The notes below the pieces were generated by a model that had not been told where the DNA came from, did not search any database, and worked only from the letters and a program-made list of their open reading frames with translations. DNA of 55,264 nt from the NCBI GenBank assembly GCA_021776925.1, contig JAJFFB010000040.1, positions 1 through 55,264 on the forward strand, written 5' to 3'. The DNA is from Planctomycetota bacterium (GTDB taxonomy: Bacteria > Planctomycetota > UBA1135). The position numbers were made by a program, and so were the translations under genes. Shown piece by piece: positions 40,545 to 48,087 of the stretch (positions are counted from its first letter, which is position 1; each line of letters begins with the position of its first letter).

Positions 40545-41057
40545 ATGGAACGCTGGTCCATCTCGGTCGACAAGGAGTACCTGAAGTTCTCCTGCGCCCA
40601 CTTTCTGATCTTCCCCGACGGCAGCCAGGAACGCCTGCACGGACACAACTACCGCGTCTACCTGGAGCTCGGCGGCATCCTTGACCCTCACGGCCTGGTG
40701 CTCGATTTCCTCCAGGTCAAACCGATCCTGAAGTCGATCTGCGACGAGCTGGACGAACACTGGCTGATCCCAGGACAGCATCCGGAACTGCACTGGAACG
40801 AACTCGACAACGGCACCCTCGAAGTCCGCTACCGGGACAGCTATTACGCCGCGCCGGCCGGCGACTGCATCGTGCTGCCGCTGAACAACACCTCGGCCGA
40901 AAACCTCAGCGCCTGGATCGGCCGCCGCCTGCTCGAGCAGCTGCGCTCGGCCTTCCCCGAACTGGTGGTCGATTCGATGTGCCTGGCCGTCGAGGAGACC
41001 CCCGGCCAGCGCGGCAGCTGGCACCACTGCGACGCGCCCGGCAAGAATCCGGCCTAG
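40545..41057 (+). CDS. 6-pyruvoyl-tetrahydropterin synthase/QueD-family protein
   Basis: A 170-residue T-fold enzyme of the PTPS/QueD family acting on dihydroneopterin triphosphate. The zinc ligands are visible (H19 in CAHFLIF, H32 and H34 in LHGHNYRV). The catalytic Cys that precedes LHGH in QueD (CGRLHGH) is replaced: here it is QERLHGH. The reaction may therefore differ, as in PTPS-III or PTPS-VI-type enzymes. The protein is 170 residues, against about 120-140 for typical QueD. ATG 40545 is 5 bases after pyrK. Confidence 0.8.
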   Translation: MERWSISVDKEYLKFSCAHFLIFPDGSQERLHGHNYRVYLELGGILDPHGLVLDFLQVKPILKSICDELDEHWLIPGQHPELHWNELDNGTLEVRYRDSYYAAPAGDCIVLPLNNTSAENLSAWIGRRLLEQLRSAFPELVVDSMCLAVEETPGQRGSWHHCDAPGKNPA

Positions 41058-41138
41058 GCGCTGGCGGGCTCCCAGGCCACTGCTAAACTACCCGGCCATT
41101 TCCGGCCTGCAGCCTTCGGGCGCGCCGGAAATCCAGGT

Positions 41139-41216
41139 CGGGGCGTGGCGCAGTCTGGCTAGCGCGCTGCAATGGGGTTGCAGAGGTCGGAAGTTCGAAT
41201 CTTCTCGCCCCGACCA
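41139..41216 (+). tRNA. tRNA-Pro (anticodon GGG)
   Basis: A 78-base cloverleaf: acceptor CGGGGCG/CGCCCCG with the C1-G72 pair typical of proline tRNAs, D stem GCGC/GCGC, anticodon stem CTGCA/TGCAG around ATGGGGT (anticodon GGG), T stem GGAAG/CTTCT (one G-T pair) with TTCGAAT, discriminator A, CCA encoded. A transposase element begins 8 bases after its end. Confidence 0.95.
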
Positions 41217-41223
41217 TTTATAC

Positions 41224-41242
41224 GGTGTCGCACACCACCCGG
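41224..41242 (+). repeat. Left REP-like inverted terminus
   Basis: GGTGTCGCACACCACCCGG; the first 13 bases fold into a GGTGT/ACACC stem with a CGC loop. It is the exact inverse of the sequence at 42375-42393. Confidence 0.85.
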
Positions 41243-41309
41243 CGGACCACCGTCGAGAAGTACCGCAGGAAACGTAACCCCACTGGGTTTCCTTCGTCGT
41301 CGGGGTGTC

Positions 41310-42323
41310 ATGGCACGACGACCTCGAGCAGATTCTCCCGGGAGCTGGCATCACGTCATTAACCGCGCGATTGCCAAGCGGCCCTACTTCGAGGCTCGGG
41401 CGGACAAGCGCTATTTTTTGGCCCGGCTGGCGTCCGAAGTGCGCAAAGGCCGTTTGGAGGTGCACGCATTCTGCTTGATGACGACGCACTTCCACCTGCT
41501 CGTCCGCAGCCCGACTGGCGAGCTGTCGGAGGCGATGCGACTCGCGCAGTGCGCCTACTCGCGCTACTTCAATCGTCGCCGCCGCCGCGACGGACCCCTC
41601 ATCCGCGCGCGCTTCTTCTCCAAACGCGTCGACACTGAATCCTATCGGAGGGCGGTCGTACGCTACATCGACTCCAATGCCGTTCGGGCGGGCCTTGTCG
41701 AGAACGCTGTGGACCACGAATTCGGAAGTGCGCGATCGTACCTCCTAGGACCTCGCCCTCGTTGGCTGGCGTCGGACTGGGTCGAATCACGCGCTCTGGA
41801 GCTGTCGGGGTCTGCAGAGTTCACCGCTTCGTCCTACCTGACCGCCTTCGGGCCGCACCATGGCGAAGACCTGGAGTCCCTGTGCAAGCTGGTCGAATTG
41901 CGGATGAAGTCGACCTGCGAGTTCGATCCCCTCGAAGACCTCGTGGGTGCAACACCACGCCAGATTCGCCAATGGATGATCCGCAAAGCACGCCTTGCCG
42001 ACGGGATGGAAATCGGACTCCCCGTGAGCGGACCGCCGGCCGTGCATCGAGCCCTTGAGCGATACATGGATGTGCATGGCGAGTGGTTCGTCGATAGCGA
42101 TTCTCGTACTTGGAGGGGCTCACACCTAGCCCGACCCGGTCTCCTAAGAGACCTCTGTTGTCTGCCGTTAGCGCAGATCGCGCGCATCTGTGGTCTTAGC
42201 GTTTGGACTGCGACCACGCGAATCAAACTGCATCATGTCTCGATCGCTGATAATGACGGAGAATACGCTGCAACCGTTTTCGGAATCGCTCGCGAGGCCC
42301 TTGCGGCGACGATTCCTGGTTGA
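41310..42323 (+). CDS. REP-associated tyrosine transposase (RAYT, Y1 family)
   Basis: A 337-residue single-strand DNA transposase of the IS200-like Y1 superfamily. It starts MARRPRADSPGSWHHVINRA, carries the metal-binding HUH motif at H60-F-H62 (MTTHFHLLVRSP), and the RAYT-typical YIDSNAVRAGLV, where Y119 is a candidate for the catalytic tyrosine. The C-terminal half (about 200-337) contains a helix-turn-helix-like region (LAQIARICGLSVWTATTRIK). ATG 41310 is chosen because the family N-terminus starts there; the open frame extends upstream into the tRNA gene but is not protein-like. The gene is intact, so the element may be active. Confidence 0.9.
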   Translation: MARRPRADSPGSWHHVINRAIAKRPYFEARADKRYFLARLASEVRKGRLEVHAFCLMTTHFHLLVRSPTGELSEAMRLAQCAYSRYFNRRRRRDGPLIRARFFSKRVDTESYRRAVVRYIDSNAVRAGLVENAVDHEFGSARSYLLGPRPRWLASDWVESRALELSGSAEFTASSYLTAFGPHHGEDLESLCKLVELRMKSTCEFDPLEDLVGATPRQIRQWMIRKARLADGMEIGLPVSGPPAVHRALERYMDVHGEWFVDSDSRTWRGSHLARPGLLRDLCCLPLAQIARICGLSVWTATTRIKLHHVSIADNDGEYAATVFGIAREALAATIPG

Positions 42324-42374
42324 CCGTCAGGGAGTCGCGATGAGGGTAGTGCGGCACTGTTTGAAGGGAGAGTT

Positions 42375-42393
42375 CCGGGTGGTGTGCGACACC
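42375..42393 (-). repeat. Right REP-like inverted terminus
   Basis: CCGGGTGGTGTGCGACACC, exact reverse complement of 41224-41242. Its last base is also the last base of the TAG stop of the minus-strand gene that follows. A second small palindrome, AGTGCGGCACT, occurs some 20 bases inside the element. Confidence 0.85.
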
Positions 42394-43619
42394 TATTTCT
42401 TCGGATAGGTATCTTCAACCCACTCGACCCAGCGGGCGTCGAGCTCCTCGATGGTGAAGCTCCAGATCTCGCTGAAGACCTCGTCCTGGCGTTGCATGAT
42501 CTGGTCGGTGGTGACCTGCAGGCCGGGGCGGACCTGATAGAGATCGCTCATGCGGTCGATGAAGCGGGCCATGCCGTCTCCTTCGAGCTGCGACAGGTAG
42601 TCGACCCGCGACCACAGATTCATGTGGTGGCCGATGCGCCAGTCGTCGACGGTGGTCCAGCGCGCGATCTCGGTGAAGGGCAGAAATGCCTCGTGGCGCA
42701 CCAGGTTGCGCACGCGTGGTTGCCACTGCCACAGCTTGCGTTCGTTGGGATAGGCGTCTTTGATGCGCGAGAAGTTGTGATAGCGCTCGTCGACGGTGTT
42801 GACGTAACAGTGGGCCACGCCTTCGATCAGCCACACCGGTAGCTCGTGCCGATAGCCGCGGTAGGCGCGCAGCATGTTGTGGGCGAGGCCGAAGGCAACG
42901 TTGCAGTGGAGCCGCGAATCGTCATAGAAATAGCCATCAGCGAGCTCGTTGCAGGTGCCGTAGAGCATGCAGCTCGCGCGCGGAAAATTGTGCGTGATCG
43001 GGCTGTCCTGCTGAAATTGTCCGCCGCAATAGGTCGAGGCGAAGCGGTGGATGGTGCTCTTCTTCTCGCACAGCAAGACGATGAACTTGCGCTTCTGGCC
43101 AAAATAGGGTCCATCACCCATGACCTTGCCGTTGACGCGCTGTCCGCCGCTGTCGGGGAAGTCGTCCGCGGTCACGTGCATCATGTCGAGGAAGTCCTGA
43201 TACTGGTCTTCGAGGCGCTGGGCAAAAAGATGAACGCGCAGCCAGCGGTCGAGGATCTTGACCTTTTTTGGGATCTCGGGGAGCTTCTCACGCAGGCGGT
43301 CAAGCTCTACGGCGAGCTTTTCCTTTTGGATCTTGTCGGTGGGGATCTTGTAGGCCGGCAAAGAGCAGCCGATCTTGAAATGCGCCGACTCCACCCAGAT
43401 CATTTCCACCTCGCCCAAGGTCGCCATGATCGCGCTGGTGCCGAGCGAGTCGGTCACCAGAAAACGGTGATACTCCGCATAGCCGGCCGCCTCGAAACGC
43501 TCGCGCTGGTTCTCGGTATACGGATCGATCTTCCACTCCGGCAAATCCTCCTGCCCCTGGGCAGGAGCAGGAGGATTGAGCAGGAGCGAAAGACCCAGGA
43601 TCAGAAGGCCCACACGCAC
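42393..43619 (-). CDS. Exported protein resembling a peptidase-MA-type domain without HExxH
   Basis: A 408-residue protein with a signal peptide (MRVGLLILGLSLLLNPPAPAQ). I do not recognise a defined family. Near residue 255-285 it has LAHNMLRAYRG...LPVWLIEGVAHCYVN, which matches the layout of peptidase-MA-like gluzincins (HExxH followed by LPxWLxEGxA) except that HExxH is replaced by AHNML, so metal catalysis is unlikely. Three cysteine-containing segments (STYCGGQFQ, RASCMLYGTCNEL, RLHCNVAF) may form disulfides. Its stop lies at the right end of the REP element, so the C-terminus may have been trimmed. Confidence 0.7.
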   Translation of the reverse strand: MRVGLLILGLSLLLNPPAPAQGQEDLPEWKIDPYTENQRERFEAAGYAEYHRFLVTDSLGTSAIMATLGEVEMIWVESAHFKIGCSLPAYKIPTDKIQKEKLAVELDRLREKLPEIPKKVKILDRWLRVHLFAQRLEDQYQDFLDMMHVTADDFPDSGGQRVNGKVMGDGPYFGQKRKFIVLLCEKKSTIHRFASTYCGGQFQQDSPITHNFPRASCMLYGTCNELADGYFYDDSRLHCNVAFGLAHNMLRAYRGYRHELPVWLIEGVAHCYVNTVDERYHNFSRIKDAYPNERKLWQWQPRVRNLVRHEAFLPFTEIARWTTVDDWRIGHHMNLWSRVDYLSQLEGDGMARFIDRMSDLYQVRPGLQVTTDQIMQRQDEVFSEIWSFTIEELDARWVEWVEDTYPKK

Positions 43620-43630
43620 TCAGCGCCGGG

Positions 43631-44446
43631 TCAGTCCTTGCCCGCGAGGTTGGTCAGAACGATGTCCTTTTCGACCTTTTCGCGCTTGAGCCCGAGATCC
43701 ATCAGCTTGGCTTCCCGCAGCTTGAGCTTCTTGCGCTCTTTTTCGACGCGCAGCAGTTCCAGCTGGAGTTTCTTCAGCTTCTTGGACTTGGGGCCATTGG
43801 CTTCGAGTTCGAGCTGCATCCTTTCTTCCTTCAGGGCCTCTTCGGCATCCAGGGTGTCGTAGCGCACCAGGATCTTCTTGACCTCTTTCAGGGAGGGCTC
43901 GTACTTCTTCTTGTAGTCGACCGCGATGACGCTCTCCATGGCCTTCCACAGTTCGGTCTGCGACTGATCGCCCTTGAGAGGAATCGCCTTGGATCCGTCA
44001 CGGCTGACCAGGAACAAGTGCGGCATGCTCTTGGCCGGGTACTCGGAGAACAGACGCGTGAAGGGATGGTTTTCCTTCAGCACGTGGGTCGGCAGCTTGA
44101 CGCAATGGAACCAGCGCGCCATCAGCAGCGTGTTCTCGTTGCCTTCGGTCTTCGACAACAGTGCGTCGTCGGTGCCGTTGCAGAACTCGCACTCGCGCAG
44201 GATCAGCAGCGGACGCGGATCTTCGCCGGCGATGTAAAGGAAGGCCTGCTCGCGCGGCAAGGCGTCCAGCACCGCAGAGGCGCCGGTGGCGTTGTCGCTG
44301 ACTTTCCCGGGACGGGAGGTCTTCTTCTGGAAGACTGGATAGTCCCACTGCATCTGCAGGGCCTTGCGAGTGGTTTTGCCGTGATGCACCACGAGGGCAG
44401 CGCCTCCGCCGCCCGCGTCACCCGGGGTGAAGCCGGGGTTGGCCAC
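43631..44446 (-). CDS. Thioredoxin-like protein body (cut off from its signal peptide)
   Basis: The longest uninterrupted frame, from GTG 44446, gives 271 residues. It includes a thioredoxin-like domain with a CxxC (C86, C89 in RECEFCNGTD), a MPHLFLVSRDGSKAIPL strand and a highly charged coiled-coil C-terminus (about 195-262, KEERMQLELEANGPKSKKLKK). The GTG is not a convincing start: the same frame continues upstream through a Pro/Thr/Gly-rich linker to a TGA at 44573-44575 and, beyond it, a good signal peptide starting at ATG 44656. The natural gene is thus probably 43631-44656. Whether the TGA is read through, a mutation or a sequencing error is open. Confidence 0.65.
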   Translation of the reverse strand: MANPGFTPGDAGGGGAALVVHHGKTTRKALQMQWDYPVFQKKTSRPGKVSDNATGASAVLDALPREQAFLYIAGEDPRPLLILRECEFCNGTDDALLSKTEGNENTLLMARWFHCVKLPTHVLKENHPFTRLFSEYPAKSMPHLFLVSRDGSKAIPLKGDQSQTELWKAMESVIAVDYKKKYEPSLKEVKKILVRYDTLDAEEALKEERMQLELEANGPKSKKLKKLQLELLRVEKERKKLKLREAKLMDLGLKREKVEKDIVLTNLAGKD

Positions 44447-44572
44447 TCCCGGAGCCGCAGGGACGCCTGGAGTTGCTGGGGTGACCGGAGTGGCGGGTGC
44501 TCCGCCAGTGGTGTCACCAGGACCTGAGTAGGGGCCGCGACCGCCGCCCGAACCGGCTGGGCCGGAAGGACA

Positions 44573-44656
44573 TCATTGTGGCGTGGCGCCTGCGGGCGCT
44601 CCCATCACCATGACGGCGACGGAAATGAAGATGAAGTGGGCGAGAGAGTTCCTCAT
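44573..44656 (-). other. Severed signal peptide of the thioredoxin-like gene, ending in TGA
   Basis: From ATG 44656 the frame encodes 27 residues, MRNSLAHFIFISVAVMVMGA then PAGATPQ, an n-h-c signal peptide, and stops at TGA 44573-44575. The next codon is TGT (Cys) and the frame continues into the thioredoxin-like protein (same phase; 210 bases to 44446). Seven bases after the TGA, CCGGC-CCA-GCCGG (44553-44565) can form a 5-pair hairpin. Confidence 0.75.
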
Positions 44657-44727
44657 GAGAATCGTGTGGGGGGGTAGTGGTCTGCACCAAAGCTAGCACG
44701 GAACAGGCGATCGGTTGATTCCAAAAT

Positions 44728-46209
44728 TCAAACATCCAAGGTTTTGGCCACAGCACGGTGCCATCGCTTAAGCCTGGCCTGGCGCTCCTGAGGCTGCATT
44801 TCAGCTGTGAACTCCCGTTCCAGGCTCAAATGAACGGCTAAATCCTCGATCGAGGCCACCGTTCCGGCACCCAGGCCGGCCAGGAAAGCAGCTCCCAGAG
44901 CGGTGCTTTCGGTGAATTCTGGCCGTTCGACCCTCAGGTCGAGGATGTTTGCGACCTCCTGCATTAACCAGTCGTTCTGGGCCATTCCTCCGTCGACCCG
45001 GAGGGAATCCGGTGCCTGCCCAAGGTCTGATGCAGCGGCCTGCACCAGATCGGCGGTCTGCAGAGCGACCGCTTCCAGCCCGGCGCGCACGAGTTCGGCG
45101 CGGCCGCAGTCGCGGGTCAGGCCAAAAAGTGCCCCGCGCGCGTGCGGCGACCACCAGGGGGCGCCGAGGCCGGTAAAGGCGGGGACCAGGTCCACCTCGG
45201 CGTCGGTCCTGGCCGCCGCGGCGAGTTCGGCCGATTCTTCAGCCGTGGTGAGGATGCCGAGGGCGTCCCGCAACCACTGGATGATGCTTCCGGCGTGGAA
45301 GATGCTGCCCTCGAGGGCAAAACGCGGGTGACCCCCGAGGCGCGTGGCCACGGTGCCGAGCAGGCGTTGCTGCGAATGCACCGGCGCGTCGCCGGTGGGG
45401 CAGAGCAGGAAGCCACCGGTGCCGTAGGTGCACTTCCAGACTCCGGGTTCCCAGCAGCCCTGGCCGAAAGCGGCGGCCTGCTGGTCGCCGACCATGGCGT
45501 GGATCGGCAGCGAGCGGTCGAGCAGACCTGCCGCGGTGGCGCCGAAATCAGCGGCGGTGTCGCGCACTTCGGGCAGCACCTCGACCGGAACGTCGAACCA
45601 GTGCAGCAGATCCTCGTCCCAACGCTGTTCTGCCAGATGAAACAGCTGCGTGCGGCTGGCGTTGGTGGCGTCGGTGGCGTGCACGCGGCCACTGGTCAGA
45701 TGCCACAACAGAAAGGAATCGATCGTGCCGGCGGCGAGTTCGCCGCGCGCCGCGCGCTGGCGGGCGCCCGGGATCTGATCCAGCAGCCAGGCCAGCTTGG
45801 TGGCCGAGAAATAAGGGTCGAGAACCAGTCCGGTGCGCGTGCGGATCTCTTCCTCCAGCCCCTCTTCGCGCAACTGCCGGCAGCGTTCGGCGGTGCGCCG
45901 GTCCTGCCACACCAGGGCCGGATGCAGCGGCTCGCCGCTGGCGCGCTCCCACAGGACCACGGTTTCCCTTTGATTGGTGATGCCGACCGCGGAGATCTGG
46001 TCGGCCTCGCCGGCGGATACCCTGCGCAGCGCTTCGAGACTGTGCTGCCAGATCAAGCGCGCGTCGTGCTCGACCCAGCCGGGCTGCGGAAAGGACTGCG
46101 GCAGCTCCAGCTGATGCACCGCGCCGGGTCGGAAGGCCGCGTCGAAACGGATGGCCCGGGTGCTGGTTGTGCCCTGGTCCAGGACCAGGAGATCCGTTGG
46201 GTTGGTCAT
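44728..46209 (-). CDS. glpK: Glycerol kinase
   Basis: ATP-dependent phosphorylation of glycerol to sn-glycerol 3-phosphate. The 493-residue FGGY-family protein has LVLDQGTTSTRAIRFD at the N-terminus, SAVGITNQRETVVLWERASG, ALVWQDRRTAERC, AMVGDQQAAAFGQGC, YGTGGFLL and LRVDGGMAQNDWLMQ (FGGY C-terminal signature region). Size is normal. It stands between the thioredoxin-like gene and a lipoprotein gene; no glycerol facilitator or glycerol-3-phosphate dehydrogenase is nearby. Because a strong terminator lies 19 bases upstream of it, it must have its own promoter overlapping that short gap. Confidence 0.96.
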   Translation of the reverse strand: MTNPTDLLVLDQGTTSTRAIRFDAAFRPGAVHQLELPQSFPQPGWVEHDARLIWQHSLEALRRVSAGEADQISAVGITNQRETVVLWERASGEPLHPALVWQDRRTAERCRQLREEGLEEEIRTRTGLVLDPYFSATKLAWLLDQIPGARQRAARGELAAGTIDSFLLWHLTSGRVHATDATNASRTQLFHLAEQRWDEDLLHWFDVPVEVLPEVRDTAADFGATAAGLLDRSLPIHAMVGDQQAAAFGQGCWEPGVWKCTYGTGGFLLCPTGDAPVHSQQRLLGTVATRLGGHPRFALEGSIFHAGSIIQWLRDALGILTTAEESAELAAAARTDAEVDLVPAFTGLGAPWWSPHARGALFGLTRDCGRAELVRAGLEAVALQTADLVQAAASDLGQAPDSLRVDGGMAQNDWLMQEVANILDLRVERPEFTESTALGAAFLAGLGAGTVASIEDLAVHLSLEREFTAEMQPQERQARLKRWHRAVAKTLDV

Positions 46210-46227
46210 CGCAGTGTCCTGGCTGAC

Positions 46228-46264
46228 AAAAAACGAACAGCCGGTCCCGCGACAGGACCGGCTG
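46228..46264 (-). terminator. Rho-independent terminator
   Basis: On the minus strand a perfect 10-pair stem (CAGCCGGTCC/GGACCGGCTG, 46238-46247 and 46255-46264) with a 7-base loop is followed by TTCGTTTTTT (46237-46228). It ends the lipoprotein gene that stops at 46285. Confidence 0.92.
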
Positions 46265-46284
46265 CTGGAGAGGGGGCGGAGGGC

Positions 46285-46938
46285 CTAGCGGAACAGGCTG
46301 TAACCGACCTCGAAGCCGACACCCGTGGTGTCGTCGTCTTCGGACAGGGCCTCGGAGAAGAGGCGGGCTTCAATCGCGCTGTTGTCGCCGATGAAGAAGC
46401 TGCCACCCACGGAGCCACCGAGGTAGGAGCCGCTGAGGTCGCCGGTGTAGAAGCCGAAATCGACCTGCACCCAAGGAGCGAAAGCGTTCCAGACCCACGG
46501 GTAGAAGCGGGTGTAGCCGCCGATGGTGAAGAAGCCGAGGTCATCGGTTCCCTTGGCCGCGGCGAGGCTGCGGTCGCTGAATCCGTCGCCGTCGAAGTCG
46601 GTCGTGGTTTCGGTAAACAGGTCGGCCGAAGCGGTGCCGAGACTGATGCGGGTGCCGAGTTCGATCGAATCGCTCACGAACAGGCCATAGCTGCCGGAAA
46701 CGAAGACGGAATCCCATTCTTCGGTAACGACACCGGTAGAAAGGACGTTGTCGAGGACGGTCGGGACGCCGCCGGCTGCGCTGGTATAGGCGGAGCCATC
46801 GGCTTCAGCGGCTTGGAAGCCGATGCCCAGATTCATGCGCGACATGCCCTCACTGAATTCTCGTGAGGAGCCCTCAGTGGTCTGGCAGCCACCCGCCACG
46901 AGGGCGGCCAGGGCAAGAAGGGAAAGGGGGTTCTTCAT
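46285..46938 (-). CDS. Small outer-membrane beta-barrel-like lipoprotein
   Basis: A 217-residue protein with a lipoprotein signal peptide (LSLLALAALVAGGC, lipobox Cys 18). The body alternates hydrophobic and glycine residues in strand-like patterns (DSVFVSGSYGLFVSDSIELG, FTIGGYTRFYPW, VQVDFGFYTG), as in 8-stranded OmpA/OmpW-like barrels, and ends VGFEVGYSLFR. I cannot name a family. The neighbour at 47125-47628 shares the CQTT after the lipidated Cys and the GYSLF ending, so the two are probable paralogues from an old duplication. The gene is closed by a strong terminator. Confidence 0.75.
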   Translation of the reverse strand: MKNPLSLLALAALVAGGCQTTEGSSREFSEGMSRMNLGIGFQAAEADGSAYTSAAGGVPTVLDNVLSTGVVTEEWDSVFVSGSYGLFVSDSIELGTRISLGTASADLFTETTTDFDGDGFSDRSLAAAKGTDDLGFFTIGGYTRFYPWVWNAFAPWVQVDFGFYTGDLSGSYLGGSVGGSFFIGDNSAIEARLFSEALSEDDDTTGVGFEVGYSLFR

Positions 46939-47086
46939 TGCAGGGGGGTCGGTCAGGGTCGTGCCGCCTTGGCTGGCAGCCGGTGAGGGGGGACTATAGC
47001 GGCGCGCCGGACAGGAGGAAAGCCGTCAGGCGGCCGCCGCGGGCCAGTGGGTGTGGGCCAGGAATCCCGGCGCAGTTGTGCGAATG

Positions 47087-47120
47087 AGGGATGCTCTGGC
47101 TCATTCTGGTGAGCATCCCT
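47087..47120 (-). terminator. Hairpin downstream of the second lipoprotein
   Basis: AGGGATGCTC (47087-47096) and GAGCATCCCT (47111-47120) form a perfect 10-pair stem with a 14-base loop, 4 bases after the stop codon of the lipoprotein gene (minus strand). No T-run follows, so termination strength is uncertain. Confidence 0.55.
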
Positions 47121-47124
47121 AGCC

Positions 47125-47628
47125 CTAGAAAAACAGGGAGTAACCGATCAAGATACGGAAGCCGGAAGTGTCGACGTCGCCGCCCACGCTCTCGTATTCC
47201 AAGGCCGCTTCGACCGCTCCGCCCTGGGTCATGAACTGGCTGATGCCGGCCCCTGCAGCCCACAAGAAGGCCGAATCGACGTCGTTGTCGGCCCAGCCGA
47301 GATCCAGTTCGAACCAGGGCAGCAGGGCGGCACTGGTTTCCAGGTAGTAGCGGCCGTAGAGCGCCAGATCCCAGGTCGAAAAGGAGGTCGCCCCCGCGTC
47401 GAGGTCGTGGTAGCCGAGGTTGACACCGAGTTCCTGGTTGGCCTCGAAGAAGGTGCCGGTCGAGACCTGCAGATCGAGCGCGGTGACGTCCGTGCCGGCC
47501 ACGTCGAGGTCGGAATAGGAGAAGGCGGCACCGGAGCGCACCATTCCTGGACGCAGCGTCTGCTGGGTGGTCTGGCAGGACGCCAGAGCGAGAAGGGCCA
47601 AAGCGGGCAGGAGGGCGCTTGCTTTCAT
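47125..47628 (-). CDS. Small outer-membrane beta-barrel-like lipoprotein, paralogue
   Basis: A 167-residue protein from ATG 47628 with lipobox LLALASC (lipidated Cys about 18) followed by QTT. Strand-like segments (GAAFSYSDLDVAG, VTALDLQVSTG, WDLALYGRYYLE, FELDLGWADND, RILIGYSLFF) predict a small barrel. The upstream in-frame start would put 20 residues before a perfect signal peptide, so it is rejected. Similar signal region, lipid-site context and C-terminus link it to the gene at 46285-46938. Divergent from the ArsR-type gene, 93 bases away. Confidence 0.72.
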   Translation of the reverse strand: MKASALLPALALLALASCQTTQQTLRPGMVRSGAAFSYSDLDVAGTDVTALDLQVSTGTFFEANQELGVNLGYHDLDAGATSFSTWDLALYGRYYLETSAALLPWFELDLGWADNDVDSAFLWAAGAGISQFMTQGGAVEAALEYESVGGDVDTSGFRILIGYSLFF

Positions 47629-47721
47629 GCCGCCCAGGCTAGCGTCGGCCTCAGTCTCAACAAAAGCGCCTTGTTCGTAGGGTGGCACGGGTTATGGATT
47701 CTGGAACCATTTGCTGGCTCA

Positions 47722-48087
47722 ATGGACGCTCGACTCCTCGGCATTCACGCACGGACTGAAGACTTCCGCCGTCAGGCAGCATTCTGCAAGACCATGGGGC
47801 ACCCGGTGCGCCTTCTGGTCCTCCAGGCCCTGCACCGGGTCGGGGGCGAGGTGTCCTGCTCCGATCTATTGCAGCTCACTGGGGTTGCCAAGCCAAGCCT
47901 GTCGCAGCATCTGGCGCGGCTACAGTCGGTGGGGCTTGTGCACCTGATTCGCCGCGGGCGCTTTCTATTTGTCGACCTGGCCTGCCCCGAGGTCGGCGAG
48001 GCCTGCGACAAGGTCAAGAACGCGCTCGACCGCAGCCGCCATGTCGATGTGCGGCACAACGATATCCAAGAAGCCCAGGCCAACTGA
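47722..48087 (+). CDS. ArsR-family winged-helix regulator
   Basis: A 121-residue winged helix-turn-helix repressor-type protein: FCKTMGHPVRLLVLQAL (helices 1-2), VSCSDLLQLTGVAKPSLSQH (recognition helix region) and HLARLQSVGLVHLIRRGRFLFVDL (wing). The sequence has a Cys in helix 1 (F-C-K) and one in VSCSDL, so redox or metal sensing is possible, but the ELCVCDL metal box of ArsR itself is absent. ATG 47722 fits the family. It is divergent from the lipoprotein gene and probably controls it. Its last codons lie in a duplicated 28-base sequence. Confidence 0.88.
   Translation: MDARLLGIHARTEDFRRQAAFCKTMGHPVRLLVLQALHRVGGEVSCSDLLQLTGVAKPSLSQHLARLQSVGLVHLIRRGRFLFVDLACPEVGEACDKVKNALDRSRHVDVRHNDIQEAQAN

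Larger units (their letters stand above)
41224..42393 (+). mobile_element. REP-flanked Y1 transposase unit (REPtron-like)
   Basis: The element of 1170 bases is bounded by perfect 19-base inverted repeats: GGTGTCGCACACCACCCGG at 41224-41242 and its reverse complement at 42375-42393. Each end is itself a small hairpin (GGTGT-CGC-ACACC) followed by a tail, as in REP sequences. The only gene inside is a Y1/RAYT transposase. The left end is 8 bases behind tRNA-Pro and the right end touches the stop codon of the next gene. Confidence 0.85.

Noticed and set aside
44553..44575. Selenocysteine codon with SECIS hairpin
   Set aside because: Not asserted: the hairpin has only five pairs and a CCA loop without the G/U features of known bacterial SECIS elements, and the position just after a signal peptide is not a known Sec site. 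Kept only as an open alternative in the finding.
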